This document shows positions 1 through 13,339 of a DNA stretch of 64,000 bases, one piece after another. The notes below the pieces were generated by a model. It was not told where the DNA came from. It worked only from the letters and a program-made list of their open reading frames with translations, and made no database searches. Source of the DNA: Orthonyx spaldingii (lineage: Eukaryota > Chordata > Aves > Passeriformes > Orthonychidae). The stretch covers positions 533,085 through 597,084 of the forward strand of contig VZTJ01001390.1 in assembly GCA_013397795.1 (NCBI GenBank). Direction: 5' to 3'. Numbering within the stretch: the stretch's first letter is position 1; every line of letters begins with the position of its first letter. The position numbers and the translations under genes are program-made.

Positions 1-2182
1 CTGGTAACGGAAAAGCCTTTCCCAGAACGGACTCCAGCTGATTTTGGAAAGGGTCGGAGCAGTCAGCCTAGACCCCACCATCATCCCTGGAAATATTTAT
101 CTGCTGTTTCCTTGGGTAAAGGCCTCTGTTCTGCTCTCTGTACCCAAGGGTTCTGCAGAGGACTTTTTTCCACTGCCAGCTCAGACTACTTTGAAACCCC
201 ACTCAAAAAAATGGGAATTTTCCATCAGTCCCTGAAGCAACAAGTGAGTCCAGCCAAGTGTGAAGCAGGTCGTTCTCCTCCTTCACAGCTTTTCACACCC
301 CGTGTTTCGTGTCAGGGCTGCGACAAGGGCTGGCCTTGGGGACGGGAGGAGGCGGCTGCCGCAGCCTTTGTGCCTCAGCCGGCAGCTCCCTCCCCTCGCT
401 CCCGAGCCAGCACACATCTGCCCCACAGCAGGAGCACCATTCCTGCCTCCCCATCCAGCAGCACGGAGAGCCAGAGATTTATGCACTCCGCGATTTTTAT
501 GTGCTCTCAAGAAGGGCTGCGCAGGGAAAACTCCGCCGCTCACAAAAGCCTCCATCTGTGAGTTTATTTATCCGTGCTGGGAAGGCTGTTTATTCTGTTT
601 CGGGGTGGAAACTACACTGGGATCGCTGCTTAATTGTACTGTTTGTTGAATTAATTGCTCTGTTTGATCGGCCTTTCTCCCATCATGCTTGGGAATGGAA
701 TGGCTTTGCTGCAATGTGGGAATGGTTGGAGCTGTTTCTCCTGGCAGCCAGCACACAGCGAGCAAGAGGGGCTGTTTAGGGGACAGCACGAGGTGCCTGA
801 TGCAGATCTTGCTGCAGAGGGTGTCCAGGCAGGATAAGCATCCTGGGAATAGGGTATGGACCAAAGGCAGACAAGCACATGGATGTATGGGATGCTGGGT
901 TGGCCTTTTGCTTCTCTTTCCAGCTGTTCCCTGCCCAGCCAACCCTCCAGGATCTGTGTGCCCAAGGAGGGACCTGCTGTCCAGGCTGACCCCTCTCATT
1001 GCAGGAGTGGTGGCCTCTAACCAGGGGTCCTGCAATGAGAGTGAACATTGTGACTTTTCCAGGTCACCTGATGAATCATGGGATGCAGAGCAAACCTCAG
1101 CATTATTTTCATATTGGAACATTTTCCCCCTCAATCTCTTTCACAGTTTTTTTCTTTTCCCTTTCAGGTTTTGCCAGCAAACATCCAGCTCAAGTGAAAC
1201 CCAGCTTGTTTCACATTCCTATTTTCCACGTTCATAATCACAGCCCTCAACTTTTTTAGGTTTTGTTCCTGCCTCTCCCACTTCCCACACACGCTTCCTT
1301 CTGCCCACTGGCCTTTGGCTGGAGCACAATGACCAGTGGTATTTCCCACACACACTTTTTCATTTCCCCTCTCTCTCTCCTAAGTGAAACAGCATCAGGA
1401 TTCCACAGGGATGTCACCTCTCTTCCGCCAGCACGGATGGGATCTCTCCCTGAGCCGCTCCTATCTGGGGAGCCTTCCCAACACAAAAACCAGGCACTAA
1501 AGGGAATCAACCCCATGGCCACTCTCCCACCCTGTTGGCAACATCCCAGCACAGACAGCAGACTGATTTCTCCCCCTGATTAGACATCCCAGTAGAGTTC
1601 AGGGAGTATCTCAGGCCAGGAAGGCACAACCCCTGGAAGACCAACCCTCCACACCTAATCCTGACTCTTTCGCTCCTATCCACAGGCTCTGGGAATCTGC
1701 CTTCCATGACAGAGAGTGAGCTGCTGGAGACAGCAAGATGTTTCAATCAGCAGATCTCTGGTGTCTGAGGCAAACCCATGTCTTGCTGATAAGGAATGAA
1801 TACTGTCTCTGTCTGTCCGGGTACGTGTTTCTCTCTCTCTCTATTTCTCTTTTCTCCTTCATAAAGCTGTCAGACTAAAAATAACATATTAGAGGGAAGA
1901 AGGAATGCCAGCTGTAATACAATAACCTGGTTGGGAGGCTGGGGGATGTGCATGCCTGGCTGCTGTGCCAGAGCCTCTGTACTGAGCTATGGCTCAGGAG
2001 TGCCTTTCCCTCCTCCTCACCTTGTTCTCCCACCAGACATGGAAGATGGGATGATAAATAGGAGGGAGTGCTTATTCAGCACCGTTCCCTGCCAAAAGCC
2101 ACCTGTGTTTGACACTGCAGGAGGATCCCACGTGCACAGGCCAGAGACTGAAGAACATCAGTCCACTGATAATTCACCCCTG
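1..2182. other. Intergenic, no gene recognised
   Basis: No supported coding region. The 470-700 segment is AT-rich with TTAATTG and GAATTAATTG homeodomain-type cores and no repeat similarity, so it may be a conserved element. A CT-rich run lies at 1826-1856. Short open frames here look random. Confidence 0.6.
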
Positions 2183-2318
2183 CGGGTGTTCAAGGCCTCA
2201 TTGGATGGGTCCCTGAGCAACCTGCTTTGGTGGGTGGTGTCCCTGTCCATGGCAGGGGGTGAAACTGGGTGATCTTTAAGTTCCATTCCAGCCCAAACCA
2301 CTCTGGAATTCTGTGAAC
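2183..2318 (+). repeat. CR1 LINE fragment (3' end)
   Basis: Plus-strand CR1 3' signature: GTGTTCAAGGCCTCATTGGA, GTGTCCCTGTCCATGGCAGG, GATCTTTAAGTTCCATTCCA, ending CACTCTGGAATTCTGTG, the degenerate form of the terminal ATTCTATG repeats. 5'-truncated, as usual for CR1. Confidence 0.85.
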
Positions 2319-4740
2319 GTGGCAGGAATGGCCAGACCACACCAGGCTCAGGTTGGACCACTGACACGGGGCACAGCTCAAAAATCCAGTCCCCAGAGTT
2401 GACTGGAACAGGGTCTGGGACAAAACACGTGGTAAGGGGCCCACAGCTGAGGTCACCTCTTGATTTGAAGGCCAGGAGAGCCTGATGCTGCTCTCTGGCC
2501 TATCCAACCAGTTCCTGGCTGGTTTTTCCTCCATGGGAAACCAATGACATCTGAGAGACCATGTCTTGTACACAGGTACCCAGCGCCACTGGAGTCAGAA
2601 CTGACTGCATCTCCTGCTTCTCTGTTCCAGCATCCAGAGACTTCTTATGCATAGGCAAAGATAAAGAGGCAATGCATAAAGAAGGAAAAGCCTCCTGCCC
2701 CCACACAGGTCTCTTATCATCACCTTGAATAGGTGGGTCCCATTCTGGCACCACCAGGCAGGAGCCCTCAGGGGTCAGGCTCTCCTCTCACCTCCCACAC
2801 TCCAGGAAGCAGCACTGCCTATTCCAACACTTCCCATGGACCCACCCCAGGGCACAGCACTGTCACATTTCGCAGCCGTGCAGATTTTGCCGCCCCAGCT
2901 CTGCCTTGGGCGGTGCCATGAGCTGAAAGGGCCGCAGGAGTGCCAGGGCTGGGATGCAGCCCTGCCACCCGTGCCGAGCGAGGTTCCCGGTGCAGCCCCG
3001 CTGGCTCCCGGCCCACTGCAGAGGTGTTCCTCCTTCCTCCTTTCTCCCGTTCCTTCCCATTTCCTCCGCCCTGCCACCACAAATGCAGGACCAGGGGAGC
3101 TGCCAGGCGGGAGCAGACACATAGACATCTTGTCCAGTGTCCAACTTGGGGACACGCCAGGCTGAAGGATAAGATTCCTACCGACAGCACATATGCAAAT
3201 CAGGGCTCCTTCTGCAGTTTTTAATAGCCCAAAACTGATTTAACTCTTCAAACACAAAGACCAAAATCCCTTTCAAAATGTGTGTTACTGTTCCAAAAAT
3301 TCTGGCTACTTTTGATATGCAAATACCAACCCAGCCTCCTTATAAATCTTGCCAAGCTCTTGATTTCGTTTTCTTAATTCCATCCAGTAGCACTGAAGTT
3401 GCACAGAAAGATGCAAAGTGTTTCTTTTAGCAGTTCCTAATTAATTCAACGCCTGGTCCCTTCTGGGGGTTGTTTTCCAGCCCCCTCCTTTTCAGCCTGG
3501 TCAGTTGTCGGAGGCATCTGAGGTATCCATGAAAACTAATGGGGCAGGAAAGTCACTGTGATGACTCTTCAATTAGCTGGACAAGGATGTGCAGTGTCAT
3601 GGAAAAATGTTTCTTCTGCTAATGAGAACTAACGATCCCCTACCTGGGGGATTCTGTGCTCTGATCAAAGGAGCCCAATCAAAACCTCTGCAAATTTCTG
3701 ATTAAACCAGACAAAAGAGGGGAGAAAGGCACCAAGTCAGATGCTGAATAGAAAATAAAATCCACTTCCCCTTTTCCTTCCCAGAAAATGGTAAATCTAA
3801 TGGGCATGACTAAGCAGCTGTGAGGGAAGACGTGAACAAATTTGTAAAGCAAAGGGGAGTTTAAAGTTCATCTCATTTTCCCCTTCTGCAACATTGTCTG
3901 CAATCATATTATGATTTAAAGGCCACCTTTCCCCCAGTGGGAAGCGGGTGAGAAGGGTATGATTCAATTTTGCATGCCAAATGTGATGGGAGAAGGAGAA
4001 AGGCCAGGAGGCACAGGCAGAACAGCCACATCCCCTTGGCACTGTTAAATGTGTGTTGCTTTTTCCAGTTCCTCAAGGTACAGGGGGAAAAGTAGAATAA
4101 TGGCACAGTGGCATTTTCTGTCTCAGTTTGTACACGGAAAAACCGCACCTTCCACTACTGGGAATGAAGCCAGAACAAATCCTGATTCAACCAACACCAA
4201 CCTTGGGAGACCCTGGTCCACCTTGAGAAACCCCCTGGAAGCCAAATGACAACCCTGCCCTTTTCCAGGAGCTGTCACCGTTCCCTGCTGCATTTCCAGC
4301 TCACCAGAAAATGCTCCTGCTGCTGTTGGCTTAGACTTTTCTCACTTGCCAGCAGGATTAATCTCAGCTCCCTGTCGCTGCCGTCCGGGGTGGCAGCTGG
4401 GCTGTTCCCATTTGAGGGAATAGGAAAGGATTATCCCAGAGGCTGCAGAGGAAGGAAGCAAAGCAGCACGTACCCCTGCCTAGACGAGCTCTACCCGCAA
4501 CTCCTGGTGCCTAATTACTTGGTAGGTAACATTTTTCCCCAGATTATGTCCAATTCCAAAGGCTTCATGTCCATAAATGGCCATGGTGATATTGAGCCAC
4601 AAGAGGAGAGGCACAAATGGGAGAGGAGGGGTTGTTTGCAGGAAGGGGAAGTGCCAGCGAAAGAGATTTAAGACAGAGGTGACCATTCAAGAATGGAGCA
4701 GATCTGGATGCCAGGAGGTCTCCAAAACTCCCTGACAGGA
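2319..4740. other. Intergenic; GC-rich then AT-rich unique sequence
   Basis: 2750-3130 is GC-rich with overlapping open frames in all registers and no family match. 3180-4120 is AT-rich and repeat-free and holds two POU octamers (ATGCAAAT at 3193-3200 and 3317-3324), suggesting regulatory rather than coding sequence. Confidence 0.5.
3180..3660. promoter_or_regulatory. Candidate non-coding regulatory block with two POU octamers
   Basis: AT-rich, no repeat similarity, two exact ATGCAAAT octamers 124 bp apart, each within ATATGCAAAT, plus TAATTAATTC near 3440. Regulatory function is inferred from motif content only. Confidence 0.3.
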
Positions 4741-5040
4741 GGGGGCAGCCGGGGAGGTCGGGCTCTGCTCCCAGGGAACAGGGACAGGAAGAGAGGGAAC
4801 GGCCTCAAACTGTGCCAGGGGAGGCTCAGGCTGGACATCAGGAGGAATTTCCTCCTGGAAAGAGTGGTCAGGCATTGGAATGGGCTGTGCAGGGAGGTGG
4901 TGGAGTCCCCATCCCTGGAGGTGTCCAAAGAATGCATGGATGTGGCACTCAGAGCTCTGGGCTGGTGACAAGGTGGAGATCAAAGGTTGAACTCAATGAT
5001 CCCAGAGGTCTTTTCCAACCTCAATGATTCTGTGGTTCTG
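4741..5040 (+). repeat. CR1 LINE fragment (about 300 bp, 3' end)
   Basis: Plus strand. It runs from GTCGGGCTCTGCTCCCAGGG through ACGGCCTCAAACTGTGCCAG, GCTGGACATCAGGAGGAATT, GGTGGAGTCCCCATCCCTGG and TGAACTCAATGATCCCAGAG to a tail of AATGATTCTGTGGTTCTG. One of the best-preserved non-J copies here, useful as an internal reference. Confidence 0.93.
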
Positions 5041-8000
5041 CCTGGACATCCTTTGTCACCGCCCTCCTGCAAGTGCACAGGGAAATCCCTTTGCTTGGCT
5101 CCAACTGTCCCTTCCCTCCCCTGGTGGATCCACCTTATTAACAGCATGGCCCTACACAGGGATCCTCCTCATGCCCAGCACAGCCCAGGGTGTGCAGGTG
5201 AGCAAGGGTCAGAATTCCCAGTGCCCACCATCCTGAGGGGCTTTCCCCTAAGGAATGCTCTGAGAAGCCACCACTCGCCGCCGAGAGGGCAACCCCAGCA
5301 TGGGAAAGAGCAGTTCACACTCCCTGGCTGCACACACCTGCATCCCCCAGCTCAATAAAACATCATAAAAGCAGAGAAGTTCCACAATAAGCACAAATAG
5401 ATCAATAGCATTAGAGGTGCTCTTAATGGCTGCCTCAGGCTTTTCATGCGACGCCTTCGAAAATGTCCAGTAGTGAGTAATTAATGACCAAACCAAGTAA
5501 TTGCTTTCTTGATTTTTCTCAGAACTAGAATTCACCGAAAGAACTTAGAGCTTTACTGGTGCTACACAGTAAATTAATTCAGTAAGTGCTGATATTACAA
5601 GTCTGGGCTGCCTGTTAAAAAAACACGGCAGTGCTGTGGAGTCTGGCTTTTCTTGCTGTCTGAGGTAACCCTTTACAGGCTGCTCCAGCTGCCTGCCAGA
5701 AAGCAGCTCAGCCCTTACTCTTCTGCACATCAACCTGCACAGATTTTGCTCCTGGGGCAGTAGCTTGTCTTAGAGGAGATGCCAGGACCTCACAACCAGG
5801 GATTGAGGCAAATTCTTCCCTTGCACCTTTCCCATGGCAATGTGGGAGCGGAATCAGGAGCACGGGGGCTTCTCTGAGGGCACACAAAAGCTGGAAGTGG
5901 GACCACAGTGACTGCCAGACACCTTTGAACTGTTTTCATCATGTCCATCGAGCAGGATGCTTCCCATGGAACTGGCAATTCCAGCTTAATCCAGGGACTT
6001 TTACCCCTTGAGGAGAGGTAAGAGAGAAACCAAAGGAGGTGACAAAATAGCAGCAAATGAGGAGCACAAGCAGAGCAAAGAGGAAAAGGCAGAGATCAGA
6101 GAGCCTGTCTGTCTCTCCATCTCTCCTGGAGTAAGAGGATGGATGTGGCTCCTGTTTCTTGCCACATCTTCTATTCCATATGCTCAGTTTCTGCTGAATG
6201 ACATCTCTGAAAACAGCCTGAGGTGTCACCTCAAAGGTGATCCATCACTTGTCATCTATGCCTGCTGATCCACTGCCCTGGCAGACCCTGCACAGAGCTG
6301 AGAGCAAACTCTGCAAGAGACTTCCAACACGTCCATTTTTATTCCTTCATGGATTTACACGACTCCAGCCACCACCTACCCCCACACCACAGGAGGAATT
6401 GCACGTAGAGCTCTTCAGAGGCAGTGAGCAAACACTGATCTGCACTCACGCTGCCTGCCTGGGATGCTCACACAACCTTAGGCACCCAAAGAGGAAGAGG
6501 ATGATGAGCAGTTCAAGACACCCATCACCCATGGCACAGCCCAGAGAGAAACCCAGGTAAAAGTGCAGGTCCTAAGAGGGGAGGAGGACTGTCAGTCCAG
6601 ATCTTCCAATACCTCTGGCTGTCCTCACTTGGCCTATCCTGCTCACCACAAGGCATCCCAGACAGGGAACAACCCTAAATTTCCGTCACCCGCAGCACGA
6701 GACACTGCTAAAATGAGTGTTGTGATTACATGTGTGTGTGCCTGTGTGAGAAAGAGCACGAGGCAATGAGCAAATTACCGAGGTAATCCTTCCATCCCCA
6801 CAGTAATGAATTGTTTCCCTGCTCCCAGGAGCACGGTTGCAGCCTGGGAGCTTAACATTCAATCTGACATGGACCTGCAGCACGCACTGTTAATCCCTCT
6901 AAGCACAGTGACAGCTCCCAACAACCCCCTCAAGCAGAGGAAGCGCCGCGTTTCTTCCCCATCTTTCCATTACCATATTTTTAATTGGCTGTGAATATCC
7001 TTTTGCTTTTGTCAAAACAAGTTCTGCTAAACCACCACTTCGGATATGAACGGGGGAGCCAGGAATCGTGAGAGACAAGCCAAGAAAATCCCTCTGCAAA
7101 TAAAGGTTTGTGCCGAGGGAGGCACGGCCGGGAGGAGCAGGAGTGGGGTCGGCTCATCCCTGTCGGCATCACTGGCCAGACAAGCGGTCCTGGGATTGCA
7201 GGAGTCCACCCAGCAGTTCAGAGATCTTCAGCTGAGTGAGGCAGAGCTTGCAGTACAGTGAGCCAATAGCCAGCACTACAGAGAAATCAATTTTAAGAAC
7301 ATTTGAAGCAGAAGGTCCTGGAAGGGAGATTCTGTCAGAGGCACGAGGAAAAGGAAGCAAAAGGAAAGAGCACACAAATCATGCTCAAGCACACAGGTAC
7401 CTGACATGAGTTACAGGCTTCTCCCTTGTTTCCTCTCTTTGCCTCTCAAAGGAAAATGAGGTCTTGACAAAACCTAAACTTTATGAAAAATCTTCCAATT
7501 TTCTCTTGCTTGCTTTTGGTTTTAAAGGAAATTCTTTCCCTTAAAAAAAAAAGGAAAAAAGCCTACCTCGTTCTTCTAAAGAAAAACATTTTTCAGAAGG
7601 ATGTCATGGAAAACAACCCAAGCTGAAGCTGCTGGCCAGGCAGGGAGGCAGGTTCCCATGTGTTCCCCGTGTCCTGGGTCTCCCAGGGTGACTGCCTAGC
7701 ATGTCCAGCAGGAAGTGTGAATACAGCCCTGAGCAATCTCATCACATCCACCTTCACAGCCAAGCTCAGTAAGGGAAAATCCACTCGTTCTTGCAGGCAG
7801 GGAGGCTGGGACAGGGGGAGAAGTTGTTTAAATACTCTCCCACACAGCAAATCCCATGACAAGTGGCATATGGAAACCTCTCCCATGCCTAAGCATCCCA
7901 CTGAGCCCTTGCTCTTGGGATGGGGCAAGGGGGAGATACAGTCAGGCTGAACAGGCTCGTGGCACTTTGGGAAGAGCCCAGGCAGGGAGCTCCGAGCTCT

Positions 8001-8289
8001 CCATGTTCATCCCTTTGGGGCACATCTTGGTCTGGTTTCCATCCTTAACACATCAACCAAAAATCCTCCTTAGCCCCACGAAAGGCCCAGCACAGTCCCC
8101 AGGGACATGAGGGAAGTGACGGCCCTGATTTGTTTCCTGCTCTGCTGAAGGCTCAGTGGGGCAGCAGAGGCTCTTAGATCAGGTCCCAGCCACTGCTGAG
8201 AGGGGCAACTCCAGGAAAATCAACCCTGACTTTGTTCACAGTGAAATGGGGGGGAAACATCTGGGGAAAGAACCTGACAGTGCAAGGGG
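5041..8289. other. Intergenic, no gene recognised
   Basis: AT-rich repeat-free blocks at about 5345-5640 (several TAATTA/TTAATTC cores) and 6690-7110 may be conserved non-coding elements. A purine-rich stretch lies at 7536-7560. No open frame resembles a known family. Confidence 0.5.
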
Positions 8290-8437
8290 AAGGATTCAAG
8301 GCCAGGTTGGATGGGACTTTGAGCAACCTCGTCTAATGAAAGCTGTCCCTGCCCATCCCCATCCAACTCCATCCCTGCAGGGAACTTGAAACCAGATGAT
8401 CTCTAAGGTCCCTTCCAACCCCAACTGTCCTATGATT
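8290..8437 (+). repeat. CR1 LINE fragment (3' end)
   Basis: Plus-strand signature: GGATTCAAGGCCAGGTTGGA, GACTTTGAGCAACCTCGTCT, GATGATCTCTAAGGTCCCTT, ending TGTCCTATGATTACC. About 150 bp, 5'-truncated. Confidence 0.88.
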
Positions 8438-10726
8438 ACCATCAAACACACGTTTCCAGAAGCTTCAGTGTGTCAGCTGCAAGTCCAGGGAGGGTTGGCT
8501 TTGCTGTGTTTGAGTGGCTCTTTTTTTGTTCTTGCTTTGTTTAGTACAAAACGAGTTCTAAATAAATCAGCAACATACAGGATGTGTACGGATGGAGCAG
8601 CAGGGCCGCTCCGCAAAGGCGCTGAATGGCTCCGTGTCCTCAGGGATGTGGGGAACAAGCTGCTCCAGCAAGGGAATTTTCCTGCCCTTTTCTTCCAACA
8701 GGCAGCCCCCACGCTCAACAAGGGCTATACACACAAATCTGGGCTTGGAGAGCTCTCAGTATCCCCACCCTGGCACTGGGCAGGAACACAGGACAGACCC
8801 CAGCATGTGACCCACGGCCAAGGGGAGCTCCCGGCTCCGTCAGTCATTCCCACAGCCCAGCAGCTGCTGTGCACCAGCACCCTCAGAGAGATGTAAAATA
8901 TGGAGATAATTCTCCTCATGTCCCCAGCATTTAAAGGCTGATTAGTGCAGCTTCCAAGAGAGCTGGGCCAGGGACTGCAGTGGCACGACACAGCTGGCCC
9001 AGGATTTCAGTGCAGGTGCAAAAGGAGTTGCTGCCAGCACAGAGACCAGGCTCCATCCTTCTCCCTTGTTTCTTGGCTTCAACCCCAAGGCATAGGGGAC
9101 CCAAGGGGAATTCTCACACTGGAGACATGAAGCTCAGCTCCTGAGCTCCTCCTGTGCTCAACAGAGGCCTGCTAAGACTATTTTGCACAAGAGCAAGTCA
9201 AACAGCCAAAAATTTGAGCAGGTCCCATGAGGCCATGCAGGTGGGACCCTCTGTCACCCCTGCATGGGGAGGGTGGCCCTGCCAGCCTGACCCTGCGGAC
9301 AGCTCAGGGTAAGTCACACCTTGCACGCGCCTGCTTGGGGACCAGGGGGGCTTTCTGAGCACCCGACCTGGGCCTCTGGGTGCAGAGTTAGACATGTTGG
9401 GGTTTTTCCCTTCAGATAAGCCTGGAAAGGGAGCAAAACACTCAGGGTGAGGAGGACAACCAAAACTTCCCAGAGACTGCTGCAGAGCACACCTCCACCA
9501 ACAGTGACAGAAATTGAATATAGAAATGGAGAATGGAAATTGGATATGGAAAACTTCCCAGCACAGAGGATGCTTGCCATCAGCTGACATGCCACCCAGA
9601 CAAAGTTCCTAATTCAGGCTGCCAGCCCCAGAAAGAAAACAGGTAAGCCAGAGTGTTACTGGAGGGGAAAAGGCCGGATCTGCCTTTTTGCAGAGTTGCC
9701 TGGAACAAGGACATGACTTCATCGGCAGCTGCATTACAGAGCGGACAGCGCTTGCCCTGCAGCACAGAACTCAATATCCCCTCATCGGAACTGCAGACTT
9801 ATCTTTGGAGGGTCTCTCCACCCTGGGAACACGTGCAGCCGGGGCTGGCAGCCGGCCCACCCCACACCTGCCCAAACACACATCTGCTCTGCATCACTGT
9901 GGCACAGAGCCCCAACAGGTGGGCTTGGCTTGGATCTCAGCGACTGCCTGGGGAGGATTTCCCCTCTGGGAGTCCCTCCTGCCCCCTCTGGAAAGCCAAG
10001 GGCACAGAGCTGGGGTTCTTGCACCTCTTGGGGTGCCCCTCATGGAATAACAACGGGAGTTTGGGGAACAAGAAATTCATGCTTGAGGTTTCTGGTCAAG
10101 ATTTTTTTAACCAAATCCAAGGCTCAGCTTCTAATTCCGAGAGTTCAATTCCTTGGCAATTTGATCCCTCCGCTGAAGCTGAACACAGAGAAAAAGCAGC
10201 CAAGCCCACTAACCTGAATTTTCAGGGTGAGGGAAGAAAATCCTTCCTACCCTCCGAACAGAGCCAAATCCTGATCCCACAGAACTTCTGAGCACAGCCC
10301 ACCCTGGCTTTGGCCACCACTGACCAGGAGCCTGTGTGCCCACACAAAGCCATTCCCAACCTTCCCCACCACCACCCCAATGCTCTGCCACGGCCAACTC
10401 AAGCAGCCAGGAGGCAGAGTCCTGTGTTCAAGCACTTCCCACTCAGATAGGATCCTTCTGTGAATCCCAGTGCCAGCTGCTAAAGCAAACCAGCCCCTGG
10501 CACAAACCCCCACCCTGGCACTACAGAAAGACGTGGTTTTCTGGAGATGCCAATGGCAGCTCCGTGATGGCACAGCCAGACTGCTCTGCCCATCAGGAAG
10601 GCAGGCCAGGGAGCTCAGGGGATAAAACTAAATGCTGGAATCACCCACAGACAGAGCAATTATTCCCTCAGGCTTTTCTCCCTGGTATCCAGCAGTGGGG
10701 TGAGTGGGAATGGTTCAAAGCACCAG
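8438..10726. other. Intergenic, no gene recognised
   Basis: Moderately GC-rich unique sequence. The longest open frame (9653-10291, plus) has no start context, homologous motif or splice support and is treated as chance. Confidence 0.55.
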
Positions 10727-11051
10727 GGAAGGTTTAGACTGGACATCAGGGAGCATTTCTTTACCAAAAATGTGCTCAAACCCTGGAATAGGATAGTTCG
10801 TCTCTCAAGCCTGTCAATGTTTAAGAGACACTTGGTCAATGCCCTTAACAGAATCCCAGGATGGTGTGGGTTGGAAGGAACCTTAAAAGTCATCTTGTTC
10901 CAGTCCCTGCCATGGGCAGGGACATCCTCCACTAGCCCAGGTAGCTCCAAGGCATGTCCAGTCGGGCTGTGACTTTTGGTCAGCTCTGAAGCAGGCAGGA
11001 GGTTGGACTGGCTGAACATCATAGGTCCCTTACAATTGGAATATTCTATCC
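10727..11051 (+). repeat. CR1 LINE fragment interrupted by a second CR1
   Basis: Outer element on the plus strand: AAGGTTTAGACTGGACATCA, CATTTCTTTACCAAAAATGT and CACTTGGTCAATGCCCTTA up to about 10848. It resumes near 10965 with GACTTTTGGTCAGCTCTGAA, GGAGGTTGGACTGGCTGAAC and CAATTGGAATATTCTATC. It resembles a CR1 subfamily with an ATTGGAATATTCTAT tail, distinct from the inserted copy. Confidence 0.85.
10848..10960 (-). repeat. CR1 LINE fragment nested inside another CR1
   Basis: Reads in reverse orientation: ACAGAATCCCAGGATGGTGT (tail), GGGTTGGAAGGAACCTTAAA, CCCTGCCATGGGCAGGGACA, CCACTAGCCCAGGTAGCTCC. It splits the plus-strand CR1 on both sides, so it inserted later. The exact junctions are blurred by a few bases. 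Confidence 0.85.
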
Positions 11052-13339
11052 TTTGCAGCCACCACTGCTCCAGGGCAGCCAGCATTGCCAGGGATTGCAG
11101 CACAAACCCAGAAGAGGAACAGTGAGTGAGGTCAGCCAGGCACAACCCAGGACATTCCAGGTCTGCACTTTGGATTTTCTCCAGATATTTCTACGCCAGG
11201 CTCATTTACACTATGAAAATCTGAGAGGCTTTAAAAGCATCCATTTTTCCAGGCCTGGAAGACACTCGGTTGACAACCCTAGAGAGAAATTTTGTGTGCA
11301 CAGGAAGAGCTGAGAAAACCCACTTTATTTTAGCCCCACTGCAGAGATACAGGTCTCAGAGGATAAAGATTACCCAGCCAGGCCTTGGGAGCTCAGTTGA
11401 GACCTCTCTAAAGGGAACAAATTTCTTGCCCTACCTGCTGCGCTGTCTCCCCTGGAGCTGAGCTCCTTCCTCTCTCACTGCCACACGTTCTTCCATCACT
11501 TCTCCACCTTTTTTCAAGCCTAAAACACAGCTTCATTTTTCTGCCGCTCAGAGATTTGGCTCCTGACCTTATGTCTTGAATCGCCAAACTACAGTCACCC
11601 CCTGCCTTGATCTCAGCTTCCCAAGACTTTTGGGAATTAGTCTGTGCTCTGACAACAGCAGCTTTGCACCATTTGCTTTCCTGAATTTATCATTGAGTAA
11701 CTTCCTTGAATATGCACTTCTGGAAAACAAATTCCTTCTTCTTTTCCTTCTTCTTTCCTTCAACAGCTGCTCCAGGCTGCTGGTCTGCTCACACCCTCAG
11801 ATCCCAGCAGTTAACCCTGAGGAGCCCCTTCCTGCTCTCTGAGCTCAGCGCTCCTGGAAGCCAGGGCAGCGATAAAATTGATTTCTGAAGTCCCTGCCTG
11901 CAAAATAAAGTGAGCCACCTCTCCCCATCCTGCTTTAAGCACCTGGCCAAGGGCTTCCCATATATAACTGATGGAGATGGGCAGCGCCTGCCCAGAATCC
12001 ATTTCCCCCTCAGCCATAAATTACCACGGCTGGGAGGCCCTGGAGCAATTGCCTCCTCATTTCAGGTGCTGGGAGGGAGCCAGGAGGTGGAGTTTGTACC
12101 AACTACCGGTGCCCCACATTTCCCAGTCTGTGCTCACATCCCAAAAGTCCTGACCTGCCCTTCCCAGCTGCTGTTTTGTAGCTGAGGATGGAAGGAGCTG
12201 AAGGTTCAATCCACACGGTCACGGTGGCAGCTCCCACCACCAGCTGAAGAAAACAGAAGTAATAAAGCAGCTGAATAAAACAAAATAAACCTAGTGAGTG
12301 TCTGATGTGGGTACAGGGAGAGAATTCACCACTCTGGGCACAGAGATGGGCTCGCCTCCTTCCCCAGAGTGCTAAATCTTCCCCTATCTGCCACGTCCAT
12401 CATGCAGGCTCCGGGCTTCAGCAGCCAGAGATCTGTTTCCTATAAATTTTCTGCACAGTGCCTACAACAGTTGTAGTCTCTCTAAAATAATGATTGGGGG
12501 GTGGATAGAGGAGAACAAACAGTTCAGCTGAACAGTTTATCTGATGAATTTAGCCTCTTCTCCTGTTCCTGCAATATCAGGTGGACAAATCCAATTTCCT
12601 CAAATGCATTTGTTGTTTGAGTTTATTTGACAAATACTTCCCCAAACAATTGCCTCTACATTCACTTAGCAAATATTTAAAATATGAACTGTGCTGTTTA
12701 GTGAATCCCCTGGCGCTGCACTAGTCCCCAGTGGAGCAGAAAAGTTAGGTTTTCCCCCAATACTAGTTATTTCTGCATTTCAAATTAAATTTTTTTGCCA
12801 GCTCTCATTCTGTTGCTGATAACACCAGATGATTTGGTGGTGCTTATTAGGAAAGGAGCTGGTCAGTTGTCTCCCAATGAAATCGAGTTTTCCTGGGAAG
12901 CAATAACCCATTGAAGCAGACACATTTCATCAGAAACACCCCAGAACCAAATGACTTGCAGCAGCTGAGGAAAGGCTGCCTGGCAAATCCAGCTCTCAGA
13001 AACCCCAGTGGGTTGTTCTCCCAGGCTCCGGCTGTGCATTGGTGTCAGTCACCTGTCAGCTCCACATCTCCAGCTGAAAACTGGGGAATTGTGGCTTGGT
13101 TTACCTGCTTTGAGCTGGGGGTGTTCTGTGACAAGCACGGCAAAGTAAGGGATCCAGAAAAAATCATTTTTTTGCCCCAAAAGGAGGCCAAAGGAGCAGA
13201 GTTTAGGGATACTCAACAGCTTAACTCCTACCTGGAGAAGCTGGAGCCAGGGGTTTTCCAGGAAGAGGGAGATGGGAGACAATAAGCCCGAACTGAAACG
13301 AGCAGATGTAAACACTGGATATAACAACAGCCCCCATGA
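11052..13339. other. Intergenic, no gene recognised
   Basis: 11052-12240 is unremarkable unique sequence with a T-rich run near 11730-11760. 12240-12870 is AT-rich and repeat-free, with an E-box palindrome (GTTCAGCTGAAC, 12522-12533), and looks like candidate regulatory DNA. Confidence 0.5.
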
